A stretch of DNA of 64,000 bases from an uncultured Candidatus Actinomarina sp. (GTDB taxonomy: Bacteria; Actinomycetota; Acidimicrobiia; Actinomarinales; Actinomarinaceae), in NCBI GenBank assembly GCA_902593795.1, contig CACJJR010000005.1:1-64000 (forward strand). The letters run 5' to 3'. Shown here one piece after another: positions 17,355-25,989 of the stretch. Position numbers and translations under genes: made by a program. Position 1 is the first letter of the stretch. Each line of letters starts with the position of its first letter. The notes beneath the pieces are model-generated. The model saw nothing but the letters and a program-made list of their open reading frames with translations, did no database searches and was not told the DNA's origin.

Positions 17355-18554
17355 ATGAACATTGTCATAGTAGGAACAGGCTATGTTGGCTTAGTGACTG
17401 GTGTAGGCTTTGCAGAACAAGGACACAGGGTTTCCTTTGTTGATTTAGACTCAAAAAAAATTGATTATTTAGCAAATAAAAATTTACCTTTTTTCGAACC
17501 TGGTTTAGGTGATTATTTCACAAATGAAGAAAATTTTCAGCGTATGTCTTTTCATGATAATTATCAAGGCCTTAGCTGGGACGAAACGGATATTGTATTT
17601 ATATGTGTTCAAACACCCAACAATCTTGAAACAAACTCAGTAGATACAAAATTTTTAGAATCTGCAATCACTGAGATTTCTAAACTGGATAATCAAGATA
17701 TTACAATTACTGTTAAATCAACTATTCCACCATATGAAATTGAAAATGTATGTAACAATGTTGGTTATGATAAAAAACTTTTAACTTTTAATCCAGAATT
17801 TCTTAGAGAGGGCAGTGCAGTCCATGACTTTTTTAATCCTGATAGGGTTGTAATAGGTGGTTTAAATCTAGAAAAGATTGAAAAGTTGAAACAACTTTAT
17901 AGCACTTATGATGCTGAAATAATTATCACTGATCCAATAAGTTCTCAGTTAATAAAATATCTTGCAAACACTTATTTACCTATGAGACTGTCATTCGTAA
18001 ATGAAGCAACAAGATTGGCTAAATATTCAAATGCTAATCTTCAAGATGTTTTAAAAGGGGTAGGCCTTGATGACAGAATAGGATCTCATTATTTTAGACC
18101 ATCGCCATCTTGGGGAGGCTCATGTTTCCCAAAAGATCTTGTTGAAGTTAATAACTTTTACAAGGAAGACGAATTAAATTTACCGTTAATATCCAATATA
18201 ATTGAATCAAATGATGAACATCTAAAATGGACTGTAAATCAATTAATATCATTAAAAGAAAGTAATAATTTAGAGAAAATTTATTTAGTTGGTGCAGCAT
18301 TTAAAGAAGATACGGATGATTTAAGAAATTCACCAACTTTAGATATATATAAAATACTCACAGAAATGAATATAGAGGTACTTATTTTAGATCCACAGGT
18401 TGAAGTGTCTGAGCTTGCTTATATTTCTGAAATAAAAGATGTCTCTCCAAACTCCCTTCTTTCAATAATGTACCCGCAGAAAGAAGAGTTTGGAAATAAC
18501 CTTAGTGAATTTTGTTCTAAAAATAATTGTGTAATTTATTACCCATGGAGTTAA
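17355..18554 (+). CDS. ugd: UDP-glucose 6-dehydrogenase family
   Basis: From the ATG at 17355 the protein has 399 residues and opens with the NAD loop MNIVIVGTGYVGLVTGVGFA. It continues with CVQTPNN, STIPP, FNPEFLREGSAVHDFFNPDRVV, and the catalytic cysteine in WGGSCFPKDL near residue 257. The C-terminal domain has GAAFKEDTDDLRNSPTLDI. It oxidises UDP-glucose to UDP-glucuronate in the cytoplasm. The next gene (UXS-like) and the 4-epimerase at 22622-23617 are natural users of its product. An in-frame TTG six codons upstream is possible, but the ATG fits the family start. Confidence 0.92.
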   Translation: MNIVIVGTGYVGLVTGVGFAEQGHRVSFVDLDSKKIDYLANKNLPFFEPGLGDYFTNEENFQRMSFHDNYQGLSWDETDIVFICVQTPNNLETNSVDTKFLESAITEISKLDNQDITITVKSTIPPYEIENVCNNVGYDKKLLTFNPEFLREGSAVHDFFNPDRVVIGGLNLEKIEKLKQLYSTYDAEIIITDPISSQLIKYLANTYLPMRLSFVNEATRLAKYSNANLQDVLKGVGLDDRIGSHYFRPSPSWGGSCFPKDLVEVNNFYKEDELNLPLISNIIESNDEHLKWTVNQLISLKESNNLEKIYLVGAAFKEDTDDLRNSPTLDIYKILTEMNIEVLILDPQVEVSELAYISEIKDVSPNSLLSIMYPQKEEFGNNLSEFCSKNNCVIYYPWS

Positions 18555-18555
18555 G

Positions 18556-19485
18556 TTGAATATTTTAATTACAGGTGGGGCGGGATTTGTATGTTCTCAT
18601 CTAGCAGATACCCTTTTTGACAAGAAACACGATTTAATTCTTTTGGATAACTTGCTAACAGGAAATAAAAAGAACGTAGAACATTTGTTAAACCACAAAA
18701 ATGTAAAATTTATTAAACACGATGTTCAAGATCACATTGAAATTTCTGAGGAAATTGACTTTATTTTCCATTTTGCAAGTGCGGCATCGCCAATTGCATA
18801 TCAAGAAAATCCTGTAAACACTTTAAAGGCTGGAAGCATTGGAACCATTAATACCTTAGGACTTGCAAAAGTAAAGAACGCAGATTACTTATTGGCTTCA
18901 ACTTCTGAAATTTATGGTGATCCTGAAATTTCACCACAAAGTGAAGACTACTGGGGTAACGTAAATCCCAATGGTGAGAGAAGTATGTATGATGAGGCAA
19001 AAAGATTTGCAGAGGCTGCAACAGCAACATACAGTAGAACTTATAATCTTCAAACAAAAATAGTTAGAATCTTTAATACTTATGGACCAAGAATGCAATT
19101 AAATGATGGAAGAGTTGTAACTAATTTTATAGTTCAAGCATTAAACGGCAAAGATATCACAATATATGGTGACGGTTCTCAAACAAGAAGTTTTTCATAT
19201 GTTCAGGACACAGTTAATGGAATTGTTGCTCTAATGGAATCTGAACATAATGAAGTATTTAATATTGGTAATCCAATTGAAATTACTATTAATGAGTTAG
19301 CGTCAAAAATCATAGAACTTACAAATTCAAATTCAAAGTTAATTAACAAAGATTTGCCACAAGACGACCCAAAGCAGAGAAAGCCCGATATTTCAAAAGC
19401 TAAAACTTTGCTTAATTGGGAACCTAAAGTCAGATTAGAAGACGGATTAACTAAAACTATTGACTGGGTTAGTTCTCAACTGTAG
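18556..19485 (+). CDS. UDP-glucuronate decarboxylase-like SDR (UDP-xylose synthase)
   Basis: The 309-residue extended SDR starts at TTG one base after ugd. It matches UDP-xylose synthase closely: FASAASPIAYQENPVNTLKAG, STSEIYGDPEISPQSEDYWG, MYDEAKRFAEA (YxxxK), RIFNTYGPRMQ.NDGRVV and YGDGSQTRSFSYVQD. It would turn UDP-glucuronate from the previous gene into UDP-xylose. One odd residue is present: the cofactor loop reads TGGAGFVCSH, with Cys where the third glycine of TGxxGxxG is almost always found (codon TGT). Its end overlaps the convergent glycosyltransferase by 17 bp. Confidence 0.9.
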   Translation: MNILITGGAGFVCSHLADTLFDKKHDLILLDNLLTGNKKNVEHLLNHKNVKFIKHDVQDHIEISEEIDFIFHFASAASPIAYQENPVNTLKAGSIGTINTLGLAKVKNADYLLASTSEIYGDPEISPQSEDYWGNVNPNGERSMYDEAKRFAEAATATYSRTYNLQTKIVRIFNTYGPRMQLNDGRVVTNFIVQALNGKDITIYGDGSQTRSFSYVQDTVNGIVALMESEHNEVFNIGNPIEITINELASKIIELTNSNSKLINKDLPQDDPKQRKPDISKAKTLLNWEPKVRLEDGLTKTIDWVSSQL

Positions 19486-20533
19486 AAAGAACTCTATCTG
19501 AAATTGTCGATATGGACTCTCTTGCGACACTGAATTGTGCATGTGAAATAATTTCTAATATTTTTTTTTCATCTAATTCATAAACTGAATTCAATAAATG
19601 AGTTAAAGAATTTTGTTTAGATGAGAATTTTGTATATTTTAATGATTTGGTATCAAAAAGTTTATCGTAGTCATCATTGAGATAAAAGTTATATATCCCT
19701 GCAGCGAGAGTCTCTAAAACAGACTTATCATAAAATCCCGAGGGAGTTGAGTTGATATGGTACGAATAGCTTTTTAAAACATTGGGTAAATCTTTGTGAG
19801 GAATCATGCCTTTAAAAATAACATTATCATTTTTTTTATATTTCTTTATAAGAAAAGTTTTATAATCCTTATCATCAGCAGTTACAGCATCTCCAATTAC
19901 TGTAATTGAATTTTGATTAAATTTACTTTTTAAAAAACAATCAATACTTAATTCTAAATTTTTGGATTTTGAAATCCTGCTCAAAATAACAATATCTTTG
20001 TTGCTGATACTATTTTTTTTGTATAAAAATGTTTCGTAATCTATTGCATGACCAATTACTTTCACTTTTTTCGAATAGTATGGAAACGATGATTTAGAAG
20101 CGGTGACAATTTTATTGTTTATAAATAGACTAATAAAAAGAATAAATTTTTTGGATATTTCTTTTGGCTTTGGATGTGTATACCAAAGAATTGATATAGT
20201 TTTATTATTTTGATTAAATAATTTTGTAATTATTGATAATAAAGGTGACATATGTGAAAAACATACTTCATATTCGTTTTTTTTAGTTAGGTCTTTAACT
20301 AAGTTTTTTAGTCTTAGAAATTTAGACAACTTTGATAGGTTTTCAGATTGAGAAACACCATAGATCTTAACATTTTTAAATCCATTTTTGTTATTTGTGG
20401 ATTTATTAAGAGATATTAAATCCACACTTTCAAATTTATTAGAGAATTTTGAAAGCCAAGTATTAGAAAATCCCAAAGAAACATCATTATCGTCAGTTGA
20501 TAGATTCAAATATAGTAGTTTTTTCTTATTCAT
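19469..20533 (-). CDS. Glycosyltransferase, GT4-like
   Basis: This 354-residue, Lys/Ser-rich protein has GT-B features in its second half: DIVILSRISKSKNLELSIDCFL, ITVIGDA, VIFKGMIPHKDLPNVLKSY, and NSTPSGFYDKSVLETLAAG in place of the usual EX7E. The N-terminal half contains SILWYTHPKPK and a short hydrophobic stretch. It is coupled to the upstream glycosyltransferase by an 8 bp overlap. The specific sugar cannot be given. Confidence 0.75.
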   Translation of the reverse strand: MNKKKLLYLNLSTDDNDVSLGFSNTWLSKFSNKFESVDLISLNKSTNNKNGFKNVKIYGVSQSENLSKLSKFLRLKNLVKDLTKKNEYEVCFSHMSPLLSIITKLFNQNNKTISILWYTHPKPKEISKKFILFISLFINNKIVTASKSSFPYYSKKVKVIGHAIDYETFLYKKNSISNKDIVILSRISKSKNLELSIDCFLKSKFNQNSITVIGDAVTADDKDYKTFLIKKYKKNDNVIFKGMIPHKDLPNVLKSYSYHINSTPSGFYDKSVLETLAAGIYNFYLNDDYDKLFDTKSLKYTKFSSKQNSLTHLLNSVYELDEKKILEIISHAQFSVARESISTISDRVLSTVEN

Positions 20534-21644
20534 TTTTTAAAATTATTTCAGCATATTTATCAGTGGTTAATTCAATATTGTACTTTTGATTTACTAAGTT
20601 TTTACCCATTAATGCTTTTGTTTGTTTTTGACTATCGTTTAGAGCCTTATTTATAGAATCTGCGATTTGATCAATTTCTAGAGTCTCAATAATATAGCCT
20701 AAATTATTATTACCAATAAGTTCATAATTACCACCAAATTTTGATGCTATCACAATTAATCCATGATTCATTGCTTCAAGAACTGTATGAGGCATCCCTT
20801 CGTAACTAGACATCTGTAAAAAGTAGTTCGAATTCTTGTAATATTCATCAAGTTCAAACCCGAATTTTGGCCCAACTAGAGTCACTGATTGACTTAAATC
20901 CAATTCTTCGATTAAATTCTTAATTTCTCTGAATTCAGGCCCATCACCAATTATGTTGAGGTTAAAGTTTAATGAGTTTTGCTGTCTAAGCTTATTTAAT
21001 GCCTTAATTACAAGATCAATATTTTTATGATTAACCAAACGACTAACAATCAAAAAACTATTTTCATCATATTTTTTTTTAATAATTTTGCTATTTTTAG
21101 TTCCATTGTTTATTTGTATTAAATTGCCATTAAAGCCTGTATTTTTAACAAAATTTAACAAATGAGTTGAGGGTACCACTACAGTGTTTACAGATTTCAA
21201 AGATATGTTTCTGACAAATTTATAAATTTCTATAGGTAAGTTATATTTTTTATTCTGAAATTCATCAAATCCATCATTAATTTTATTTTGCGAGTAATAT
21301 TTTTCCCAAACAGGGTCACCTACTATCTTTCTTATTGTTTTTTTCCTAATCAATAAATTAGCTAAGTATGCTTCAAGCCATAACCCGTTAACAAAAATAA
21401 TATCTGAGTCTTTTCCAAATCTAATTATTAAATAAAAAGTTTTTAAAAACCGAATAATTTTATTCTGCCTTCTTTTGATTCTTGTAACTTCATATTTTGT
21501 TTTTTCTGTATTATTTACTATTTCGCTAAATGTAATAACATTAACGTTATTTTTTATTGATAATTTATCTGCAATTTGCGGAACAAATGTTGCAGGACCC
21601 CCAACATCTGGAGGGTATATTCCAGTTGTTATGAGAATATTCAC
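20526..21644 (-). CDS. Glycosyltransferase family 4 protein
   Basis: The 372-residue protein starts at GTG with the family-4 opening MNILITTGIYPPDVGGPATFV. The donor-binding half contains SFLIVSRLVNHKNIDLVIKAL, NLNIIGDGPEFREIKNL, VTLVGPKFGFELDEYYKNS and MSSYEGMPHTVLEAMNHGL, which holds the EX7E pair. It is a clear GT4 retaining transferase of the cytoplasmic membrane face. It lies four bases after the SDR gene, and its end overlaps the next transferase by 8 bp. Confidence 0.88.
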   Translation of the reverse strand: MNILITTGIYPPDVGGPATFVPQIADKLSIKNNVNVITFSEIVNNTEKTKYEVTRIKRRQNKIIRFLKTFYLIIRFGKDSDIIFVNGLWLEAYLANLLIRKKTIRKIVGDPVWEKYYSQNKINDGFDEFQNKKYNLPIEIYKFVRNISLKSVNTVVVPSTHLLNFVKNTGFNGNLIQINNGTKNSKIIKKKYDENSFLIVSRLVNHKNIDLVIKALNKLRQQNSLNFNLNIIGDGPEFREIKNLIEELDLSQSVTLVGPKFGFELDEYYKNSNYFLQMSSYEGMPHTVLEAMNHGLIVIASKFGGNYELIGNNNLGYIIETLEIDQIADSINKALNDSQKQTKALMGKNLVNQKYNIELTTDKYAEIILKNE

Positions 21645-21648
21645 GTTA

Positions 21649-22614
21649 TTAGTTGTTTTGTTTGTGATTAATTATATTTTCGATCATAAATTCAATATTT
21701 TTGCTAGGTTTGATTCCTGTAAATTCAATAATTTTTTCAATCCCGGGTGTACGTCTTTTAGGATCTTCAAAAGAATTTCCAAAAATCTCTTCATGGCTTT
21801 TAAAAATTATATTCGAATTTGAATTGCTTTTTTCAATAATTAGTTCTGCAAGCTCTTTAATACTGATCTCTTCAGTTTGACCAATATTAAATATTTCTCC
21901 ATATGCTTTTAACTCTGCAAGTTTTATAAGATAAGTTACTACATCTTCTACCCATGTAAAAGATCTAGACTGTGAGCCATCACCATGAATTAAAATATCT
22001 TCATCATTAATTGCAGCTTCAATAAACCTTGGTACGACCATTCCATATTTTGAGAGTTGGTTAGGCCCGATTATATTAAATAAGCGAACAACTATGGGCG
22101 AAACTTTCCCTTCCTTAAAAAGAGAAAGAGCAATAAATTCATCAATCATTTTTGATGCTGCATAAGACCATCGTAATTTTGTTGTCGGACCTATTAAGCT
22201 TTTTGTTTCCTCAGTCCAAACTTTATCCTCGGCAACACCATACACTTCAGATGTAGAAGTTAGTAATACGGGAAGACTGTTTGCTTGACACGCTTCAAGC
22301 ACTTTATGAGTAGCTAGTATATTTGTTAATAATGATTCACTCAAATTATCCATTATATATTGAACCCCAACGCCAGCAGCTAGGTGATAACAAAAATCAT
22401 AATCTTTAAATAAATCATTGATATTATCTATATCTTCAATTCTTGATTCAATGAATTCAATTTTTTTATCTGAAAGCAGGTTATCTAAATTTGCTTTTGA
22501 ACCTGTAGAAAGATCGTCAATTACTAATATTTTTTCAATACCATATTCAATTAATGCTTTTACTAAGCTTGTGCCTATAAATCCAGCACCACCAGTTATA
22601 ATTACTTTTTTCAT
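21649..22614 (-). CDS. NAD-dependent sugar epimerase/dehydratase (extended SDR)
   Basis: The 321-residue protein has the Rossmann loop IITGGAGFIGTSL, acidic turn VIDDLSTGSKANL, HLAAGVGV, STSEVYG, catalytic SYAASK (YxxxK) and HGDGSQSRSFTWVEDV. It belongs with nucleotide-sugar 4-epimerases and 4,6-dehydratases. Substrate choice within this group cannot be settled by eye: the dehydratase-specific Asp-Glu pair after the active Ser/Thr is not seen, so an epimerase role is favoured. It lies 7 bp downstream of the UDP-glucuronate epimerase gene and is probably co-transcribed with the two glycosyltransferases that follow. Confidence 0.85.
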   Translation of the reverse strand: MKKVIITGGAGFIGTSLVKALIEYGIEKILVIDDLSTGSKANLDNLLSDKKIEFIESRIEDIDNINDLFKDYDFCYHLAAGVGVQYIMDNLSESLLTNILATHKVLEACQANSLPVLLTSTSEVYGVAEDKVWTEETKSLIGPTTKLRWSYAASKMIDEFIALSLFKEGKVSPIVVRLFNIIGPNQLSKYGMVVPRFIEAAINDEDILIHGDGSQSRSFTWVEDVVTYLIKLAELKAYGEIFNIGQTEEISIKELAELIIEKSNSNSNIIFKSHEEIFGNSFEDPKRRTPGIEKIIEFTGIKPSKNIEFMIENIINHKQNN

Positions 22615-22621
22615 TAAAACC

Positions 22622-23617
22622 TTATATATATTTTAGATTTTTAATTAAATCTCTATTTACAAAATACCATTTTACAGTATTTTCTATTCCACTTTTAATA
22701 TCTGTTTTAGCGGTCCACCCTGTGGTATTTTTTGTATTTTCTAAATTTGGCAAAACTACATCTGGATCTTTATATGCTCGTTCTTGGTAATCAATTTCTG
22801 CTTTTTTACCAGTTGCTTCTTCAATATATTGTATTATTTCAATTAATGTTGAGGTACTATTATTGCCAACATTTAGTGTGCAGTTAGTATTTGTATTTTC
22901 ACATAAAATTAATAATTCGGTTACATCATCAATATATGTAAATGATCTTGATTGTTTTCCATCACCAAATAAATTGACTTTTTTGCCTTCCACAATCCAG
23001 TGTATAAATCTTAAAATTGACATATCTGGTCGTCCAAACGGACCATATACTGTAAAAAATCTTGTAATAATAATATTAGAAACTGTATTTTCTAAAATAT
23101 TTTTTGCAAAAACCTCTCCGGATAACTTTGATGCTGCATATATTGAAGGTGGTTCAATTTTTTCATCTTCACCCTCTGTCATTTTATTTGATCCACTATT
23201 TCCATAAATAGAGGATGTTGAAGCTAAGACCAATTTATCTATTTCGAAATCTTTGACAAAATTAGCCACATTAGTTGTTGCAATTGTATTATCTCTAATA
23301 TATGAGATAGGATCTAAAAAGCTCTGTCTCACACCAGCTCTCGCAGCTAAATGAAACACTATATCAAAATTTAAATCACTGTTTTCTTTAATACTCTCTA
23401 AATTTTCATAAATATCTAGATTTAATTCGTAATCATTAAAATTTAAATCTTTTTTAAGTATCTGCTGTCTTAGTCTTTTAAAACTTGGATCATAAGCCTC
23501 ATTAAAAGAGTCAATTCCGGTCACTTTATGACCTTCATTTAGTAAGCGTTTCGAAAGATTAAAACCAATAAACCCTGAACTTCCAGTGACAAGAACGTTT
23601 TTACTCACATTAGACAT
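22622..23617 (-). CDS. UDP-glucuronate 4-epimerase-like SDR
   Basis: From the ATG at 23617 the protein has 331 residues and begins MSNVSKNVLVTGSSGFIGFNLS. Features typical of UDP-glucuronate 4-epimerase are HLAARAGVRQSFLDPISYI, STSSIYG, YAASK and TRFFTVYGPFGRPDMSIL, then FGDGKQSRSFTYIDDV. It should interconvert UDP-GlcA and UDP-GalA, using the product of ugd. A longer frame adds 53 residues with a hydrophobic segment, but it runs over the start of the divergent gene at 23713 and is not chosen. Seven bases separate its end from the next SDR. Confidence 0.87.
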   Translation of the reverse strand: MSNVSKNVLVTGSSGFIGFNLSKRLLNEGHKVTGIDSFNEAYDPSFKRLRQQILKKDLNFNDYELNLDIYENLESIKENSDLNFDIVFHLAARAGVRQSFLDPISYIRDNTIATTNVANFVKDFEIDKLVLASTSSIYGNSGSNKMTEGEDEKIEPPSIYAASKLSGEVFAKNILENTVSNIIITRFFTVYGPFGRPDMSILRFIHWIVEGKKVNLFGDGKQSRSFTYIDDVTELLILCENTNTNCTLNVGNNSTSTLIEIIQYIEEATGKKAEIDYQERAYKDPDVVLPNLENTKNTTGWTAKTDIKSGIENTVKWYFVNRDLIKNLKYI

Positions 23618-23696
23618 GGTAACAAAGCTTGATATATATCTGTTTAAGAAAATATTTTCAAAAAAATAAACAATAATTATTAAGAAAATAAAAGCA

Positions 23697-23702
23697 TATA
23701 CT
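23697..23702 (+). promoter_or_regulatory. -10 box before the SDR-cupin-RmlD operon
   Basis: TATACT at 23697-23702 ends 10 bases before the ATG at 23713, so the transcript would have almost no leader. No Shine-Dalgarno sequence is present. The 95 bp region shared with the divergent epimerase gene shows no other clear element. Confidence 0.4.
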
Positions 23703-23712
23703 ATTAAATAAG

Positions 23713-24645
23713 ATGAAAGTATTAATTGTCGGCGGGGCAGGCTATGTTGGCGGTGGTATAGTTGACTTATTATCAAAAGATAATGAAGTAACAGTTTATG
23801 ATTCCCTAATTTATGAAAATTCTTATAGAAAAAATATCGATTTTATATTCGGAGATATTAGAGACTATAAAAAAATTAACAATATTTTAAAACAATATGA
23901 TGCTGTAATATGGCTAGCTGCTTTGGTGGGTGATGGAGCTTGTGCTATAAATCCTTCTCTTACTCACGAAATTAATTCAGAAACTGTAAAAAACCTCGTT
24001 AAGAATTTTAAAGGAAAAATAGTATTTCTTTCTACATGTTCAGTTTACGGAGCCCAAGAAGGGGTGCTTGATGAAAATTCTGAAGTTAACCCACTTTCTG
24101 AATACGCTTCATCAAAGCTTGTTGCTGAAAAATATTTAGATGACGCAGACTCAATTATTTTTAGATTAGGAACCCTATTTGGGGTTGGTGATCAATTCTC
24201 AAGAATTAGATTAGATTTAGTTGTAAATATCCTAACGACTAAAGCTTATATCGATAAAAAAATGAGTGTTTTTGGTGGTGAGCAGTGGAGACCTCTTCTT
24301 CATGTTAAAGATGTAGCAAATGCCATAGGCCATACACTTGATACTCAAACAAATGGTATATTTAATCTTCATTACAAAAATTTTAAAATTATTGAAATTG
24401 CTAATGAGATCAAAAATAAAATTAGTAATGTTGATATAGAAACAACACCTCTCCCTTTTCAAGATGCTCGAAATTATCAGGTTTCTAGTGACAAATTAAA
24501 AGACGTTACTGGATTTGAAGCTAATGTTGATTTGAAACAAGGTATAAATGAAATACATCAGTTAATTTCTTCAAATAGAATTAAAGACATTAATGATCCT
24601 AGATATTCAAATCAAAATTTTTTACAAACTTATGGAGTTAAATAA
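23713..24645 (+). CDS. NAD-dependent epimerase/dehydratase (extended SDR)
   Basis: The 310-residue protein has loop LIVGGAGYVGGGI, WLAALVGDGACA, STCSVYG, catalytic YASSK and RLGTLFGVGDQF. It represents a distinct SDR branch often found in lipopolysaccharide or capsule clusters. It heads an operon with an RmlC-like cupin, an RmlD-like reductase and a 2-epimerase-like enzyme, suggesting a modified deoxysugar or deoxyamino-sugar nucleotide. It is not close to CapE/FnlA by its N-terminus. Which step it catalyses (reduction, epimerisation or dehydration) is open. Confidence 0.82.
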   Translation: MKVLIVGGAGYVGGGIVDLLSKDNEVTVYDSLIYENSYRKNIDFIFGDIRDYKKINNILKQYDAVIWLAALVGDGACAINPSLTHEINSETVKNLVKNFKGKIVFLSTCSVYGAQEGVLDENSEVNPLSEYASSKLVAEKYLDDADSIIFRLGTLFGVGDQFSRIRLDLVVNILTTKAYIDKKMSVFGGEQWRPLLHVKDVANAIGHTLDTQTNGIFNLHYKNFKIIEIANEIKNKISNVDIETTPLPFQDARNYQVSSDKLKDVTGFEANVDLKQGINEIHQLISSNRIKDINDPRYSNQNFLQTYGVK

Positions 24646-24647
24646 AA

Positions 24648-25094
24648 ATGGACCCTATTTTGTATTCAAGCAATTCACACTCAGATGATAGGGGAACTCT
24701 TTATTTTACAAATGAACTTAATTTTAAAAATGTCGTTAGAACATATAAAGTTCAAAATAAATTAATTAAAACAGTTCGGGCTTGGCACGGACATAAATTA
24801 GAAGAAAAGTGGATTAGTGTTGAAGAGGGAGAATTCTTAATTTGTGCTGTACAAATAGAAGATTTTGATAACCCATCTAGTAATATAAAAATTCATAAAT
24901 TTACTTTAACCCCCGCAGATGGAATATTGTATGTGCCAAATAATTATGCAAATGGTGCAATGAATATTACTGAAAATAATTCTATAAGGTATTTCTCATC
25001 ATTGCCTTTAGATGAGTCAGTCAAAGATGATTATCGTTTTGATTCTAAATTCTGGGATCCATGGAGCGAATATAAACCAAATTTTTATGAATAA
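24648..25094 (+). CDS. RmlC-like cupin, dTDP-4-dehydrorhamnose 3,5-epimerase family
   Basis: The 148-residue cupin has the RmlC pattern: DDRGTLYF near the start, TVRAWHGHKLEEKWISVEEGEF (catalytic His region and ligand strands), then GILYVPNNYANGAM. RmlC proteins epimerise a 4-keto-6-deoxy sugar nucleotide. The usual AHGF is replaced by ANGA, so the substrate may differ. It sits 2 bp after the SDR gene and overlaps the RmlD-like gene by 8 bp. It is shorter than true RmlC (about 180 residues). Confidence 0.8.
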   Translation: MDPILYSSNSHSDDRGTLYFTNELNFKNVVRTYKVQNKLIKTVRAWHGHKLEEKWISVEEGEFLICAVQIEDFDNPSSNIKIHKFTLTPADGILYVPNNYANGAMNITENNSIRYFSSLPLDESVKDDYRFDSKFWDPWSEYKPNFYE

Positions 25095-25989
25095 ATTATT
25101 GATACTTGGTTCAAGTGGAATGCTTGGAAATATGGTAACTAAATATTTTATTGATACTGATGAATTTGATATATTTCTTACCTACAGAAATAATACACAA
25201 AATCTTTCACACGTAAATTCTCATAAATTCGATGCATTAACTGATGATTTAGAAGAGTTGATTAAAGACACAAATCCTGATTTTCTCATAAATTGTATCG
25301 GGCTTATCAAACCTGAAATTAATGAAGAAAGTAACGAATCAATTGAGAGAGCATTAGAAGTAAACAGCTATTTCCCAATAAAAATTTCAAACCTTGCATC
25401 AGAATATAATTTTAAATTTATTCAAATTGGTACGGACTGTGTTTTTTCTGGGTTAACGGGTGAATACGTAGAGTCTTCTTTTCAAGATGCGATTGATGTG
25501 TACGGAAAATCAAAAATTGCTGGAGAAGCGGTAAATGTAAACAAATATCTATTAAGAGGCAGTATCGTAGGGCCAGAGGCTGGCAGAGGAAAGTCTTTGT
25601 TAAATTGGTTTTTATCTCAAAGCGAAGGGAAAGTAAATGGTTTTATAGATCATAAGTGGAATGGGATAACAACATTAAATTTTGCAAAGATTGTTCACGG
25701 CATGATTAAAAATAATAATTTCAAAAATAATATACAACATGTATTACCTAAGGATGAGGTTTCAAAATATGATTTATTAATATACTTTAAAAAGTTTTTT
25801 AGTGTTGATGTAATGGTAGAAAAAACCAGCTCGGATAATCCGGTTAACAGAACTTTAAAAGCTGAAAACGAAGATGCAAATAAAATACTTTGGACAGATG
25901 CTGGATATAGAGATATCCCAACAATTGAAGAAAATATTAAAGAATTATCTGAAAGCAATTTAACTAAAGGTATTCTTAATACCATATGA
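25087..25989 (+). CDS. RmlD-like NAD(P)-dependent sugar-nucleotide reductase
   Basis: From the ATG at 25087 (overlapping the cupin gene by 8 bp) the protein has 300 residues and opens with MNKLLILGSSGMLGNMV. It continues with INCIGLIKPE, IGTDCVFSGLTGEYVE, VYGKSKIAGEA (YxxxK) and LLRGSIVG, the RmlD substrate-binding family pattern. It would reduce a 4-keto group in a deoxysugar nucleotide. With the cupin it forms a rhamnose-pathway-like pair, but the 2-epimerase-like neighbour suggests an amino sugar. It ends in ATGA overlap with the next gene. Confidence 0.85.
   Translation: MNKLLILGSSGMLGNMVTKYFIDTDEFDIFLTYRNNTQNLSHVNSHKFDALTDDLEELIKDTNPDFLINCIGLIKPEINEESNESIERALEVNSYFPIKISNLASEYNFKFIQIGTDCVFSGLTGEYVESSFQDAIDVYGKSKIAGEAVNVNKYLLRGSIVGPEAGRGKSLLNWFLSQSEGKVNGFIDHKWNGITTLNFAKIVHGMIKNNNFKNNIQHVLPKDEVSKYDLLIYFKKFFSVDVMVEKTSSDNPVNRTLKAENEDANKILWTDAGYRDIPTIEENIKELSESNLTKGILNTI

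Noticed and set aside
23618..23776. Longer form of the UDP-glucuronate epimerase with an added hydrophobic segment (membrane-anchored epimerase)
   Set aside because: The extension crosses the promoter and first 64 bases of the divergent SDR gene, and the family start matches the ATG at 23617.
24973..25086. Earlier start for the RmlD-like gene
   Set aside because: The added residues are an out-of-frame reading of the cupin gene; the nucleotide-binding loop begins right at the ATG 25087.
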